A stretch of 64,000 nt of DNA from Duganella dendranthematis (lineage in GTDB: Bacteria > Pseudomonadota > Gammaproteobacteria > Burkholderiales > Burkholderiaceae_D), in NCBI RefSeq assembly GCF_012849375.1, contig NZ_CP051684.1:4898001-4962000 (forward strand). Direction: 5' to 3'. Below, one piece after another: positions 34,101-41,544 of the stretch (within the stretch, counting starts at the first letter, position 1; each line of letters begins with the position of its first letter). Both the position numbers and the translations under genes were made by a program. The notes beneath the pieces are model-generated. The model did no database searches and was not told the DNA's origin. It saw only the letters and a list, made by a program, of their open reading frames with translations.

Positions 34101-36616
34101 GCGCGCAAGCCGGTTACGACGCCGCGCTGGCCGTCGGCGACCTGACCACGGCGGCCTTCGAAGCCTGCCACCGCACCTGCATGATGCTGACGCGCGGCGA
34201 CAAGCTCGATACCCTGTCCGGCGAAATCGCCCGCGCCCGTGCCTTCGTCGGCAAAATCGAATTCCGCGATGTCGAAGGCATCCTGCAAGTGCAGCAGGAC
34301 TTCGTCGATCACCTGCGCGGCGTCAGCGGCGAAGGCGTGCTGCAACCGCCGGCCGGCGCCGACAGCATGGCCACGCTGCGCTTCTGGCATTGGCTGTACC
34401 TGGCCATGGCGGCCTTCCTGGAAAACGACATCGCCAAGGCGCGCGCCAGCCTGGCCGAAGCGGCGCAGCTGGCATGGTCCGCGCCTGGCCACCTGCACCT
34501 GATGGAGTTCCACCTGTTCAGCGTATTGAGCCTGTGCGCCGAGCCGGTAGACAATGATGCGCTAGACGCGCAGGTCGCCGCCCACCTGGCGCCACTGGCC
34601 GCATGGGCCGAGTCCAATGCGGCCACCTTTGCCGACAAATACGCGCTGGCGCAAGCCGCCATCCGCCAGCGACAGGGCGACGCCTTCGGGGCCCTGGCGC
34701 TGTACGACCAGGCCATCCGCCACGCCCACGCGCAAGGCTTTGAACATTGCGCCGCCGTCGCCCACGAACTGGCCGCCGCTTTGTGCCGGCAGCACGGCCA
34801 CGTCACCGGCGCACAGGCGCATCGGCTGGCCGCCATCGAATCCTACCGGCGCTGGGGCGCGCTGCGCAAAGTGGCCGAGCTACAGGGACAGGAACGCGCG
34901 CCGCGCGCGCCAGGGCAGGGCGCCGGCGTCGCCGCGCAGGACACCATCTCCATCGTCGAAACAGCGGAGATCCGCAACATCGACAGCGTGATCCGCGCCG
35001 TGCGCGCACTGTCGGAAGAAATCCAGACCGCGCCGCTGGTGCGCACGCTGATGACCATCGCGCTGGAACACGCCGGCGCCCAGCGTGGCCTGCTGATACG
35101 CATGGATGGCGAAACGCCGCTGATGGAAGCCAGCGCCGTGCTGGGCGAACATGGCATCCAGATCGACTTGCGCCAGGCCGCGCCGGGCGAACTCGATCTG
35201 CCGCTCACCATGCTGCACACCGCCATGCGCACCCTCAAGCCGGTCGGCGTGGCCGGTGCACCGCGTGCCGCGCCGTGGGACAGCGACGCCTATCTGCTGT
35301 GCTATCCGCGTTGCAGCGCCATCTGCATCCCGATGCTGAAGCAGGCGCGCCTGGTCGGCATGCTGTACCTGGAAAACCGGCTGGCATCGGCCGCCTTCAC
35401 CAGCGAGCAGGCCGCGGTGCTGTCGCTGCTGGCGGCGCAGGCGGCGGTGTCGCTGGAGACGGCCGGCTTGTACGCCGAACTGCTGGACGAAAACCAGCAG
35501 CGGCGCCAGGCCGAGAAAGCGCTGCGCGAAAGCCGCGCCACGCTGCTGCTGGGGGAACAGATCAACCGCAGTGGCAGCTGGACCTGGGACCTGGACCGCG
35601 CCATGCTCAATTGCTCGCCGGAGTTCTGCCGCATCTTCGGCTTCGATCCGGCGCAGCCGCAGGTCAGCCTGGCGGCCTTTATCGAACGGGTGCACCCGGA
35701 CGACCGCGAACGCGTCACGCGCGCGCTGGACCGCGGCATCGAACACCGCCATGCACTGCGCGTCGACTACCGCCTGCTGGACGCCGACGGCAAGGTGCGC
35801 TACCTGACCGGCGCCGGCGAACCGTTTGGCGTCAACGACAACGCCGTCTACGTCGGCACCACGGTGGACGTGACGGCGCGCCGCGCGGCGGAAGACTCGC
35901 TGCGCCAGACACAGGCCGAACTGGCCCGCGTGGCGCGCGTGACCACGGTCGGCCAACTGACGTCCTCGATCGCGCACGAAATCAACCAGCCGCTGATGTC
36001 GATTTCGTCCAACGCCGGCGCCAGCCTGCGCTGGCTGGAACGCGATCCGCCACAGCTGGATCGGGTGCGCGCCGGCTTGCAGGAGATTGCGGCCCAGAGC
36101 CAGCGCGCCGGCGGTATCATTCGCGGCCTGCGCGCGCTGACCCGCAAGGCGCCGCAGGAATCGGCGCCGTTCGACCTGCACGCCACCATCCGCCACATCA
36201 TCGGCATCTCGCGCGCCGAGCTGGAACGCCAGAACGTGGCGGTAACGCTGGCATTGAACGCCGCCAGCGGCTGGGTTGATGGCGACACGGTGCAGCTGCA
36301 ACAGGTGCTGCTGAACGTGGTGGTCAACGCGCTGGATGCGATGAGCGAGGTGCAGGACCGGCCGCGCAGCCTGGCCATCACCACCAGCACGCAGGACGGC
36401 CAGCTGGCGGTACGGGTGGACGACAGCGGCAGCGGCCTTGATGAAGAAGGCGCTGCGCAGATGTTTGAAGCGTATTTCACGACCAAACAGGATGGCATGG
36501 GCATGGGCCTGGCGATCTGCCGCTCCATCATGGAAGCGCATGGCGGCACGATCTCCGCGCAACCGCGCCAGCCGCATGGATGCAGTGTGTTGTTCAGATT
36601 ACCGGAGCGAGTTTGA
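31151..36616 (+). CDS. Multidomain sensor kinase: pseudokinase, AAA-type ATPase, GAF, PAS, histidine kinase
   Basis: 1821 residues from ATG 31151; the upstream open frame overlaps the regulator gene. Residues 1-270 have a Ser/Thr-kinase fold whose catalytic residues are lost: the HRD loop reads HQN (123-125) before IKPANIL, DFG reads GFG (143-145), and no glycine loop or VAIK lysine is visible. An ATPase of the AAA_16 type follows (Walker A GPSGVGKS near 326, Walker B LILMIDDVQW near 452), then a long helical repeat region (about 700-1260), GAF (about 1275-1440) and PAS (about 1465-1577). The histidine kinase has H1609 in AHEINQPLMSI, N-box NVVVNALDAM, and G boxes DDSGSGLDEEG and GMGMGLAIC. 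There is no TM segment. It belongs to the trifunctional kinase/ATPase/histidine kinase class; ligand unknown. It overlaps both flanking regulators. Confidence 0.93.
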   Translation: MNLDDYTFQPLYQDGVLATLRGHLTAGHGAILITTAASERDAAEAALYLNNEYALRERLLPAWSRAPQGLAWHNGVMALIYPDAGDTPLSQRAAGPLAPDAFLALALSICGALRGLHDAGLLHQNIKPANILTDSAGHCRLTGFGVARVGAAHARAAQADVVRGTPAYMSPEQTGRTQLGIDARSDLYSLGVTLYELLTGRLPFMVNASAAAGEWMHAHLASEPAPPHREHAAMPVMQSKVVLKLLAKQPGERYQSAAALEADLRRCQDAWRERGQIAQFPLGQGGAPALRFPARLYSRDDAMAALLAAWQQVASDGKEVLALVHGPSGVGKSALVAQFLRDPQLRTALVASAKVDQFGGAAPYAALSAALRTLVRRILGQSAQEVAFWRQRVQQVLADDAELAIALVPELALLAGDVAHATTPAAPESPSRLTMTVFRLLQLFAVRERPLILMIDDVQWLDAASLQVLEQLLEQASGLPLLLLLTSRAADGDALPPAAAHLRARAQQAVEIALPALTPVALQTMLAEAMSADPMQITELAALVYQKTAGNPYFVQQFVQTAVDEGLVARDAASGEWRFRLSEVGALRYTDNLADIALGRLARLPSPTRRMLGALACMGRSGSTVLLRALYELEEREIDSLLTVAVEADVLLADADGYVFTHDRLQEAAYAELDGEARHRLHARLARLMASAALENARDDLLFGAMDHLQKAVHLVPAEERQEMAAIGLMAGRKARRACAYLPALSYLSMARSLLDAGDDSAAERLAFDLALEQASCYFFSGNLDAAAAMVPALRTGPSAPRVQGQVLRLAADIATRRGDYALAVSLILEGLRAFGIEMAAAPSDAECERAYAALRASLQGDWRGLLRGLPQQTDPDTAVVMALLSSLLAPATFTSQSLLFLHLCATLQVSLEHGMSGETAVALAWFGVQVCHRYGHNEDGFEYGIAARALVEQHSYRAYAGFVLLGLDQLSVWTQPLGFALDCAQAGYDAALAVGDLTTAAFEACHRTCMMLTRGDKLDTLSGEIARARAFVGKIEFRDVEGILQVQQDFVDHLRGVSGEGVLQPPAGADSMATLRFWHWLYLAMAAFLENDIAKARASLAEAAQLAWSAPGHLHLMEFHLFSVLSLCAEPVDNDALDAQVAAHLAPLAAWAESNAATFADKYALAQAAIRQRQGDAFGALALYDQAIRHAHAQGFEHCAAVAHELAAALCRQHGHVTGAQAHRLAAIESYRRWGALRKVAELQGQERAPRAPGQGAGVAAQDTISIVETAEIRNIDSVIRAVRALSEEIQTAPLVRTLMTIALEHAGAQRGLLIRMDGETPLMEASAVLGEHGIQIDLRQAAPGELDLPLTMLHTAMRTLKPVGVAGAPRAAPWDSDAYLLCYPRCSAICIPMLKQARLVGMLYLENRLASAAFTSEQAAVLSLLAAQAAVSLETAGLYAELLDENQQRRQAEKALRESRATLLLGEQINRSGSWTWDLDRAMLNCSPEFCRIFGFDPAQPQVSLAAFIERVHPDDRERVTRALDRGIEHRHALRVDYRLLDADGKVRYLTGAGEPFGVNDNAVYVGTTVDVTARRAAEDSLRQTQAELARVARVTTVGQLTSSIAHEINQPLMSISSNAGASLRWLERDPPQLDRVRAGLQEIAAQSQRAGGIIRGLRALTRKAPQESAPFDLHATIRHIIGISRAELERQNVAVTLALNAASGWVDGDTVQLQQVLLNVVVNALDAMSEVQDRPRSLAITTSTQDGQLAVRVDDSGSGLDEEGAAQMFEAYFTTKQDGMGMGLAICRSIMEAHGGTISAQPRQPHGCSVLFRLPERV

Positions 36617-37248
36617 TGGAATTAAGCATGAACCAGGTGGTGATCGTGGTCGATGACGACGAGGGCGTGCGCCAGGGCTTTGTCAATCTGCTTGAATCAG
36701 AAGGCTACACGGTGCAGGCTTACGGCTCGGCCGCCACTTTCTTTGAACAGCCGTTGCCGGACGCGCCATGCTGCCTGCTGCTGGACATGCGCATGCCCGA
36801 AGTGGACGGTTTTGAGGTGGTGGCGCAGCTGGAACGCACCGGCGCCGGCGTTCCGATCATCTTCGTCACCGGCTTCGGTTCGATTCCGCTGACGGTACAG
36901 GCCATGAAGGCCGGGGCGCTGGAATTCCTCACCAAGCCGGTGGAGCCGGAAGAACTGCTGCGCGCCGTGCGCGGCGCGCTGGAAGCCGGCGCGGTGGCGT
37001 ATCGTGAGCGGCAGGAGCTGGACGAACTGCGCGCCCGTCACGACAGCCTGACCCCGCGTGAACGCGAGACCATGCAACTGGTGATCGGCGGCCTGCTGAA
37101 CAAGCAGATCGCCGATGAACTGGGCGTGAGCGAAATCATGGCCAAGACCCACAAGCGCAAGGTGATGGACAAAATGCAGGCGCGTTCTTTGCCAGATCTG
37201 GTGCGCGACGCCGAACGCCTGAATATCACGCAAACGCGCAGTCGCTGA
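36616..37248 (+). CDS. FixJ/TtrR-type response regulator with LuxR HTH
   Basis: 210 residues. ATG 36616 overlaps the kinase stop (TGATG) with GGAG 8 bases upstream; ATG 36628 is an alternative. Receiver domain: VVDDDEGVR, phospho-acceptor D57 in LLDMRMPEVDG, FVTGFGS, and Lys in EFLTKPVEPEELL. A helical linker then leads to a LuxR-type HTH (about 145-205: LTPRERETMQLVIGGLLNKQIADELGVSE, split here by my reading of residues 146-174). Role: transcriptional output of the upstream kinase. The target genes are unknown; the RNase T2 gene 68 bases downstream is on the same strand. Confidence 0.94.
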   Translation: MELSMNQVVIVVDDDEGVRQGFVNLLESEGYTVQAYGSAATFFEQPLPDAPCCLLLDMRMPEVDGFEVVAQLERTGAGVPIIFVTGFGSIPLTVQAMKAGALEFLTKPVEPEELLRAVRGALEAGAVAYRERQELDELRARHDSLTPRERETMQLVIGGLLNKQIADELGVSEIMAKTHKRKVMDKMQARSLPDLVRDAERLNITQTRSR

Positions 37249-37316
37249 CGGAATAGGGTGGTCGCCGTCCGGCTCCGGTAGAATATTGGCAATTCGATCA
37301 AATACCAGGGGATTTC

Positions 37317-38294
37317 ATGCGCATCTATATCGCCGCCGCGCTGCTGGCGTTCACTTCGCTGGCTTGCAGCGCCAGTGAATCTGCCAGCGGCAGCTTTGCC
37401 GCCACCCAAAGTTGCGAGGCGTTTTCCTCGTTCGCCAAGCGCACCAATCCCGGCGACATCAAAGTCAGCGCCGGCACCAGCTACACGGTCCGTGAAATCA
37501 ACAAGGTCGATTACGACTGGGTGCGCATCGAGGTGCCCGGCGCGCAGCCGGCCCTGCGCTGGGTACAGCGCGAATGCGGCAAGCCGGCGCTGGAAGACCA
37601 GCAGGCCAGCCGTCTGCCGGAAGGCGCCAGCGGCGCGGTATGCTCGGCGGCCAACCAGCAGGATAGCTATGTGCTGGCGATCACCTGGCAGCCCGGCTTT
37701 TGCGAACACACCAAATACAACGGCAAGAAGCCGGAATGCGACGCCATGAACGGCGGCACGCTGGAGGCCAAGACCCTCAGCCTGCACGGCCTGTGGCCAA
37801 ACAAGAAGGAATGCGGCACGCAGTACGGCAGCTGCAGTGGCCAGCCTTTCGCGCTGAGCAAGGACACCATCGAGAAGATCGCACCGTGGATGCCGAACTT
37901 CTTCTACGAACGCACCTTCGGCGCCTACGAGTGGAACAAGCATGGCAAGTGCCAGTCGCTGCCGCCTGATGACTACTTCATCAAGGCCGTATCGGCGGTG
38001 CGGGTGGTGAATGAATCGGAAGTGGGAAAGATCGTGCTGGGGAATACCGGCAAGAGCATTCGCGTGAGCGACTTCTTTGACAAGATCAAGGCGCGCTATG
38101 GCGAGAAGGTCGCCGACACCATCACGCTGGTCTGCACGCAGCACAAATACCTGCAAGAGATCCGCGTGTCGCTGGCGCTGGACTTCGCCACCGACCGCGA
38201 ACTGCCGCAACTGGTGGCCAACGCCAAGCCGGCCGCCAGTCGCGCTGTTGGCTGCGCCGACGAAATCTATGTCGAAGCAGCCGGCAGGAACTAA
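37317..38294 (+). CDS. Secreted RNase T2-family ribonuclease
   Basis: 325 residues. Signal peptide about 1-19 (MRIYIAAALLAFTSLACSAS); ATG 37317 follows AGGGGA. The N-terminal 100 residues are an extra domain (SH3-like from VSAGTSYTVREIN to LRWVQRECG). The RNase T2 catalytic domain follows, with CAS I LSLHGLWP (H157) and CAS II EWNKHGKC (E205, H209), plus several cysteines for disulfides. Role: cleaves RNA through a 2',3'-cyclic phosphate intermediate in the periplasm or outside, probably for nutrient scavenging. The N-terminal addition makes it longer than E. coli RNase I. Converges on an SDR gene with a 2-base gap. Confidence 0.94.
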   Translation: MRIYIAAALLAFTSLACSASESASGSFAATQSCEAFSSFAKRTNPGDIKVSAGTSYTVREINKVDYDWVRIEVPGAQPALRWVQRECGKPALEDQQASRLPEGASGAVCSAANQQDSYVLAITWQPGFCEHTKYNGKKPECDAMNGGTLEAKTLSLHGLWPNKKECGTQYGSCSGQPFALSKDTIEKIAPWMPNFFYERTFGAYEWNKHGKCQSLPPDDYFIKAVSAVRVVNESEVGKIVLGNTGKSIRVSDFFDKIKARYGEKVADTITLVCTQHKYLQEIRVSLALDFATDRELPQLVANAKPAASRAVGCADEIYVEAAGRN

Positions 38295-38296
38295 GC

Positions 38297-39046
38297 TTAC
38301 GCTGCGAAGCCGCCGTCGATCAGCAGGTCGGCGCCGGTGACGAAGCCTGCTTCAGGGCCGGCCAGGTAGGACACCATGGCTGCCACTTCATCTGCCTTGC
38401 CGTGGCGTTTCAGCGCCATCAGGCCATGCAAGCCCAGGGCGAAATCGCTGTCGGCCGGATTCATGTCGGTATCGACCGGACCTGGCGCGACGTTGTTGAC
38501 GGTGATGTTGCGGCTACCCAGATCGCGCGCCATGCCTTTGACCAGGCCAACCAGCGCCGATTTGCTCATCGCGTAAGCCGCGCCGCCTTCGAACGGCATG
38601 CGTTGGGCGTTGGTGCTGCCGATGTTGATGATGCGGCCACCATCGGTCATGTGTTTGGCGGCGGCTTGCGAAGCGACGAACACGCCACGCACGTTGACGG
38701 CCACGGTGCGGTCGAAGTCTTCCAGCGAGAACTGGTCGGTTGGGCCGAGCAGCAGCACGCCGGCGCTGTTGACCAGGATGTCCAGGCGGCCGAAGCGTTC
38801 TGCCACGCTGTCGATGGCTTTGGTCAGTGCTGCGGCATCGGCGGCATCGGCCTTGATGGCGATGGCTTGACCGCCGGCGGCTTTGATTTCTTCTACCAGT
38901 GCTTCGGCAGCGATGGCCGAGGCGGCGTAGCCGATGGCGACTTTGGCGCCTTCGCTCGCCAGGCGACGGGCAGTGGCAGCGCCGATACCGCGCGAACCGC
39001 CGTTGATGAAAGCGACTTTGCCGTTGAATTTAGTGTTCGAGGTCAT
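38297..39046 (-). CDS. Classical SDR oxidoreductase
   Basis: 249 residues. Unlike the SDR at 23682 it has the full catalytic set: cofactor motif NGGSRGIG (15-22), NSAG (93-96), S144, Y158 and K162 in GSTNAQRM and YAMSK, and VAPGPVDTDMNP. The variant NGG at the start of the glycine motif, and no acidic residue at the end of the second strand (VAIGYAAS), suggest NADP(H). Cytoplasmic; substrate unknown. A GGAACC-type purine run precedes the start only weakly. Divergent from a LysR gene 119 bases away, a common SDR/LysR pair. Confidence 0.94.
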   Translation of the reverse strand: MTSNTKFNGKVAFINGGSRGIGAATARRLASEGAKVAIGYAASAIAAEALVEEIKAAGGQAIAIKADAADAAALTKAIDSVAERFGRLDILVNSAGVLLLGPTDQFSLEDFDRTVAVNVRGVFVASQAAAKHMTDGGRIINIGSTNAQRMPFEGGAAYAMSKSALVGLVKGMARDLGSRNITVNNVAPGPVDTDMNPADSDFALGLHGLMALKRHGKADEVAAMVSYLAGPEAGFVTGADLLIDGGFAA

Positions 39047-39101
39047 GATTTGGTTCCTTTCGGTTGGTTGATGAACACAGTATGGTCTTCGCGACTTGAT
39101 C

Positions 39102-39122
39102 GCGGTAGTTATGAAATACCGC
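39102..39122. promoter_or_regulatory. Dyad between SDR and LysR genes
   Basis: GCGGTA-N9-TACCGC, a perfect 6-bp inverted repeat in the 119-base divergent gap, followed by two GGTAT direct repeats at 39139-39155. Likely LysR binding region. Confidence 0.45.
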
Positions 39123-39165
39123 TTACAGTTTCAACCCAAGGTATCAATTGGTATAAGATGAGCGC

Positions 39166-40095
39166 ATGTTTACTGAATTAAGCAGCTATCTCGACGCCTT
39201 CATCGCCGCTGCCGACGAGGGCAGCTTTTCCGCAGCCGCGCGCCGCCTGGGACTAACCCCGGCCGCCGTCAGCAAAAGCGTTAACCGACTGGAATTGCGG
39301 CTGGGTGTGCGCCTGTTCCAGCGCAGCACCCGCAGCCTGGCGCTGACCACCGACGGCGAACGCCTGTACGCGCAGGTGCGGCTGCCGTGGAGCGAGATCG
39401 GCGACGCACTGACCGACCTGAGTCAAGGCGCGGGCAAGCCAGCCGGCACGCTCAAGGTGTCGCTGGCGCATACGGTGGGCCGCAATTACATCGTGCCGCT
39501 GCTGGCGGAATTCACGCGACGCTATCCGGACGTGGTGCCGGACCTGCACTTCGATAATCGCCAGGTGGACCTGATCGCGGAAGGCTTCGACGTCGCTATC
39601 GGCGGCGGCATCGAGCTGACCGACGCACTGGTGGCGCGCGAACTGGCGCGGGTGGACATCATCCTGGCGGTCTCGCCGGCGTATCTGAAGGCGTCGCCGG
39701 CGCCGTCGCAACCGCAGGAGCTGGCGCGTCATCGCGGTTTGCTGCGCCGTTCACTGGCCACCGGCCGGCTGGCTGCGTGGACCCTGAAAAATAAGGCAGG
39801 ACAGGAAGTGGTGGCCAGCGTGCGGCCGGTGGCGGTGATGGACGACCCGGAAGCCATTGCGCGCGCGGCTGCCGCCGGCATGGGCATTGCCATGCTGCCG
39901 CTGCCGCACGCCTTGCCGTTCCTGGACAGCGGAGAGCTGCTGCGCGTGCTGCCGGAGTGGTATGCCGAAATCCGGCCGCTATCGATATACTATTCAAGCC
40001 GCAAGCTGGTGCCGGCCAAGGTGCGGGTGTTTGTCGATTACATGATCGAGCAATTCCGCGCCAGCGGACATGCGGAGCGGTTCCGCCAACAATAA
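39166..40095 (+). CDS. LysR-family regulator divergent from an SDR
   Basis: 309 residues. HTH region about 8-66: SFSAAARRLGLTPAAVSKSVNRLELRLGVRLFQRSTR. Effector domain from about 95 with PAGTLKVSLAHTVGRNYIVPLL and NRQVDLIAEGFDVAIGGG, close in pattern to the LysR at 22665, so both belong to the same CrgA-like subgroup. The gene's 3' end runs into the SGNH esterase leader with 13 bases between stop and start, so read-through transcription is possible. Probable target: the divergent SDR. Confidence 0.93.
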   Translation: MFTELSSYLDAFIAAADEGSFSAAARRLGLTPAAVSKSVNRLELRLGVRLFQRSTRSLALTTDGERLYAQVRLPWSEIGDALTDLSQGAGKPAGTLKVSLAHTVGRNYIVPLLAEFTRRYPDVVPDLHFDNRQVDLIAEGFDVAIGGGIELTDALVARELARVDIILAVSPAYLKASPAPSQPQELARHRGLLRRSLATGRLAAWTLKNKAGQEVVASVRPVAVMDDPEAIARAAAAGMGIAMLPLPHALPFLDSGELLRVLPEWYAEIRPLSIYYSSRKLVPAKVRVFVDYMIEQFRASGHAERFRQQ

Positions 40096-40108
40096 AGGAG
40101 ACGTATCG

Positions 40109-41179
40109 ATGAAGTTCAAGACAGGGATGCTGGCGTTGCTGCTGGCGGGGCAGGCTTTCGCCGGCGTGGCCATCCAGCCGGATAACGCGCAGTTGCAGTA
40201 CACCGGCCGCATAGACTTCGCCGACCGCGCGCGTCCCATGTTGTCCTGGCCTGGCACCAGTATCGAAGGCAACTTCACCGGCGCCAGCCTGGCCGTCAAG
40301 CTGGACGACCAGCAGGGCAAGAACTTCTTCAACGTGTTTATCGATGGCGACCTGGCCAAGCCCGTGGTGATCGAGGCGGCGCAGGGCAGCAAGACCTATC
40401 CGGTCGCCAGCGGCCTGACGCCGGGCGCGCACCGTTTCTTGATTACCAAGCGCACCGAGGGCGAGGAGGGCGGCACCTTCTTCCAGGGACTGGAGCTGGC
40501 CGACGGCGGCAAGCTGCTGGCGCCACCGCCGCGCAAGAAACGGCATATCGAATTCTTTGGCGACTCCATCACCACTGGCATGGGCAATGAGTCGCCGGAT
40601 GACGGGCCGGATCATCTGCTGAAGGACAAGAACAACTTCATGTCCTACTCGTCGATCACGGCGCGCGCGCTGGATGCGGAGGCGCATATCACCTCGCAGA
40701 GTGGCATCGGCATCATGATCAGCTGGTTCCCGTTCACCATGCCGGATTTTTACGACCAGTTGAGCGCAGTCGGTAACAACGATACGCACTGGGACTTCAC
40801 GTCGTGGACGCCGGATGTGGTGGTGATTAATCTGTTCCAGAATGACCACTGGCTAATCGACCGCGAGAAACGCCTGTCGCCGATACCGAGCGATGAGCAG
40901 CGCATCGCCGCGTATCGCACGTTTGTGCAGAAGATCCGCGCGCTGTATCCGAACGCGTACATCGTCTGCGCGCTGGGTAGCATGGATGCGGTGGAGGAGG
41001 GTTCCAAGTGGCCGGGCTATGTGCGTACGGCGGTGGACCAGATGCAGGCGTCGGGCGACCAGCGCATCGATACGCTGGTGTTTCCGTGGAATGGCTTCGG
41101 CGGCCACCCGCGCATCAAGCAGCATCAGGCCAATGCGGCGCAGTTGACGGCGTTCATTCGCCAGAAAATGGGCTGGTAA
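40109..41179 (+). CDS. Secreted SGNH/GDSL esterase, carbohydrate-esterase family 2 type
   Basis: 356 residues from ATG 40109 after AAAGGAG; the frame also overlaps the LysR gene but without a signal. Signal peptide 1-18 (MKFKTGMLALLLAGQAFA). The N-terminal beta-sandwich (about 20-140: LQYTGRIDFAD, MLSWPGTSIEGNFTGASLAVKLDD) precedes the SGNH hydrolase domain, with block I FFGDSITTGMG (catalytic Ser), and the late VFPWNGFGGHPRIKQHQ segment holding the catalytic His. This two-domain layout is typical of CE2 acetyl-xylan/glucomannan esterases. Role: probable removal of acetyl groups from polysaccharide outside the cytoplasm. It fits with the exported GH127-like enzyme 2 kb downstream. Confidence 0.9.
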   Translation: MKFKTGMLALLLAGQAFAGVAIQPDNAQLQYTGRIDFADRARPMLSWPGTSIEGNFTGASLAVKLDDQQGKNFFNVFIDGDLAKPVVIEAAQGSKTYPVASGLTPGAHRFLITKRTEGEEGGTFFQGLELADGGKLLAPPPRKKRHIEFFGDSITTGMGNESPDDGPDHLLKDKNNFMSYSSITARALDAEAHITSQSGIGIMISWFPFTMPDFYDQLSAVGNNDTHWDFTSWTPDVVVINLFQNDHWLIDREKRLSPIPSDEQRIAAYRTFVQKIRALYPNAYIVCALGSMDAVEEGSKWPGYVRTAVDQMQASGDQRIDTLVFPWNGFGGHPRIKQHQANAAQLTAFIRQKMGW

Positions 41180-41261
41180 GGGCGCGTTCGACTGATCCAA
41201 GGGGAGAGTACATCCTCGCTTTAACGCGGTAGACTGGCGGTTTTACAATCCGGAGGCCGCG

Positions 41262-41528
41262 ATGAGCGATCAGTGCCAGCACTTCAACCAGATCCACACC
41301 CACCACGCCAATACCAACGGCTGCGAAGAGTGCCTGAAGACCGGCGATGAGTGGGTGCACTTGCGCGTCTGCCTGACCTGCGGTCACGTGGGCTGCTGCG
41401 ACCAGTCGAAGAACCGTCACGCCACCAAGCATTTCAACACCACCGGCCACCCGATCATGCGCTCTGGTGAACGTGGCGAGACGTGGGGCTGGTGCTATAT
41501 CGACCGCGAGATGTTCGATCCGATTTGA
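41262..41528 (+). CDS. UBP-type zinc-finger protein
   Basis: 88 residues. The whole protein is one ZnF-UBP-like domain: CQHFNQI, then CEECLKTGDEWVHLRVCLTCGHVGCCD, then KNRHATKHFNTTGHPIMRS and TWGWCYIDR. Cysteine and histidine pairs are spaced for two or more zinc ions. Bacteria lack ubiquitin, so the fold is probably used for another peptide C-terminus or for redox; the role is not established. It is cytoplasmic and stands alone between the esterase and a convergent MFS gene. The ribosome site CCGGAGG before ATG 41262 is strong. Confidence 0.92.
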   Translation: MSDQCQHFNQIHTHHANTNGCEECLKTGDEWVHLRVCLTCGHVGCCDQSKNRHATKHFNTTGHPIMRSGERGETWGWCYIDREMFDPI

Positions 41529-41544
41529 GTTTGGCCCTTGATCG

